5,739 nucleotides of DNA from Spirochaetales bacterium (GTDB lineage Bacteria > Spirochaetota > Spirochaetia > B11-G9), in contig JALTGJ010000504.1 of NCBI GenBank assembly GCA_027077185.1, positions 1-5,739 on the forward strand, read 5' to 3'. Position 1 is the stretch's first letter. Every line of letters starts with the position of its first letter. The notes beneath the pieces were generated by a model that was not told the DNA's origin, searched no databases, and worked only from the letters and a program-made list of their open reading frames with translations. A program made the translations under genes and the position numbers. Of this stretch, positions 4,909 through 5,739 are shown one piece after another.

Positions 4909-4949
4909 CATGATATATAATGATGTCACTGTAGTACTGGGGCTTATCC

Positions 4950-4968
4950 AGTTTTAGAAAAGTTTTAG
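4950..4968. repeat. Short direct repeat of AGTTTTAG
   Basis: AGTTTTAG occurs at 4950-4957 and 4961-4968, a spacing of 11 bp, about one helical turn, in the gap between the two minus-strand genes. This spacing can place two protein contacts on one face of the DNA, but chance in AT-rich sequence is also possible. Confidence 0.3.
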
Positions 4969-4982
4969 TTTTTTGTTAAGGT

Positions 4983-5739
4983 TTATACCTTTTCCCACTC
5001 AAAGTTTACTAAATTACGCTCTTTCTTTGAAAACTCTATTCCAATTAAATAGACTTTATCTACATTCAAGTATTTCTGTGCGTAACCCCTGGTTTTTATC
5101 TGATCAAGAGGCTTTTGGATATCTTTAATATCCTCAACTACCTTAAACTCAAATATATACACCTTTTCATTGCCCGGAAATTTCAGGGTCAGATCTATTC
5201 TCCCTTTATTTGTTGTATCCTCAGTAATAATGTCGAGTCCCAGGGATGCAAAATAGGCATAGATAACTGAAGCATAGTATCCCTCTTTTTCGTAAATTTT
5301 ATTTTTAATGAAGTTGTTGTAGGGAATCGAAGCGAAAAGCGAGTATAACGTTGACTTCAATCCGTCAAAATTATTACTTTCTATCATCTCAATAATTTTA
5401 TCCTGATAAGCAAACTTTTCACTACTTTGATTAGTAAAATAGTCTATCAGGTAATCGGTTAATGAGAGTCTTACTTCCTTATTGGGATATCCCAGAAAGT
5501 ATTCCATTCCTCTCCTGCTGCTTACAGAACTTTTAATAGTCAAATATCCAGTCTGAAAAAGTAAGGTTTCAACTTTAAGGGTTTCTACTTCAAAGCTGCC
5601 AATAATAGTATCATTAACTTTAAGATCCTCCAAATTTGGTAGGAAATAATTCTTTTCCTTCATCAAAGTTACCAGAAAATTTGGTGTAGCTGTCTCGAAC
5701 CAGTAGTTTTTGTACTCTTTATTCGGATTATCCAAAAAC
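4983..5739 (-). CDS. AAA-ATPase-like / DUF1703 PD-(D/E)XK protein, C-terminal part
   Basis: The reading frame runs off the right edge, so the 5' part is missing; 251 residues are visible. The start of the visible part, DNPNKEYKNYWFETATPNFLVTLM, is the region that follows the AAA-ATPase-like domain (PF09820 type) in this family. The C-terminus is the DUF1703 (PDDEXK_9) nuclease-fold domain, with the conserved order D182 (in GRIDL), EFK (E197, K199), and Q213 with Y219 (in DQIKTRGYAQKY), so the nuclease core looks intact. Whole proteins of this family are usually about 500-550 residues, so roughly half is here. They are common, often in many copies, in Bacteroidota and spirochaetes, and their role is unsettled; mobile or defence-related functions have been proposed. 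A TTG at 5733-5735 is an internal codon, not a start. 172 bases with a separate promoter lie before the OLD-like gene. Confidence 0.88.
   Translation of the reverse strand, partial: FLDNPNKEYKNYWFETATPNFLVTLMKEKNYFLPNLEDLKVNDTIIGSFEVETLKVETLLFQTGYLTIKSSVSSRRGMEYFLGYPNKEVRLSLTDYLIDYFTNQSSEKFAYQDKIIEMIESNNFDGLKSTLYSLFASIPYNNFIKNKIYEKEGYYASVIYAYFASLGLDIITEDTTNKGRIDLTLKFPGNEKVYIFEFKVVEDIKDIQKPLDQIKTRGYAQKYLNVDKVYLIGIEFSKKERNLVNFEWEKV

Noticed and set aside
1..5739. CRISPR array, tRNA or rRNA genes
   Set aside because: No regularly spaced direct repeats, no cloverleaf-like sequence and no rRNA segments were seen on reading both strands.

Overview
This is an AT-rich window (about 29-35 % GC over most of its length by hand count) from a diderm bacterium. 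The signs of two membranes are a lipobox-bearing lipoprotein followed by an outer-membrane beta-barrel protein. A sigma54 activator, a DUF1703-type protein and low GC together would suit a spirochaete or another low-GC Gram-negative anaerobe. That is an inference with low confidence, because no rRNA or other phylogenetic marker is present.

Layout: 1-362 holds the 3' end of an NtrC-type sigma54-dependent activator, visibly richer in GC (about 43 %) than what follows. 412-935 is a compact toxin-antitoxin operon: a BrnT-family (DUF497) RNase toxin, then a small antitoxin that overlaps it. A perfect 15-bp palindrome sits in the operon promoter. 936-1339 is non-coding and full of inverted repeats. 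1340-1888 (minus) encodes a five-helix membrane protein of unknown function, flanked by two diverged copies of a palindromic repeat element (1019-1148 and 1976-2089). 2133-3221 (plus) is a two-gene operon for a fibronectin-III-like lipoprotein and a beta-barrel protein. 3224-4810 (minus) is an OLD-like ATPase with a degenerate TOPRIM-like C-terminus. Its promoter lies inside a 44-bp inverted repeat. 4983-5739 (minus) is the C-terminal part of an AAA-ATPase-like/DUF1703 PD-(D/E)XK protein that is cut by the window edge.

How the parts work together: the window reads as a housekeeping regulatory gene followed by an accessory stretch made of short independent modules, each with its own promoter. 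The toxin and antitoxin form one unit. The lipoprotein and barrel protein probably act together at the outer membrane. The two minus-strand genes at the right are both of defence-associated or mobile-type families, but the OLD-like gene has its own promoter, so joint function is unproven. Two promoters, those of the toxin and the lipoprotein, place the predicted transcription start at or within a few bases of the ATG, with no Shine-Dalgarno sequence, which suggests leaderless mRNAs.

The most interesting points are the predicted leaderless toxin beside a well-led antitoxin, the paired repeat elements around the membrane gene, the loss of the TOPRIM acidic pair in the OLD-like protein, and the promoter inside a hairpin upstream of it. 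No complete new system can be proven from this window alone.
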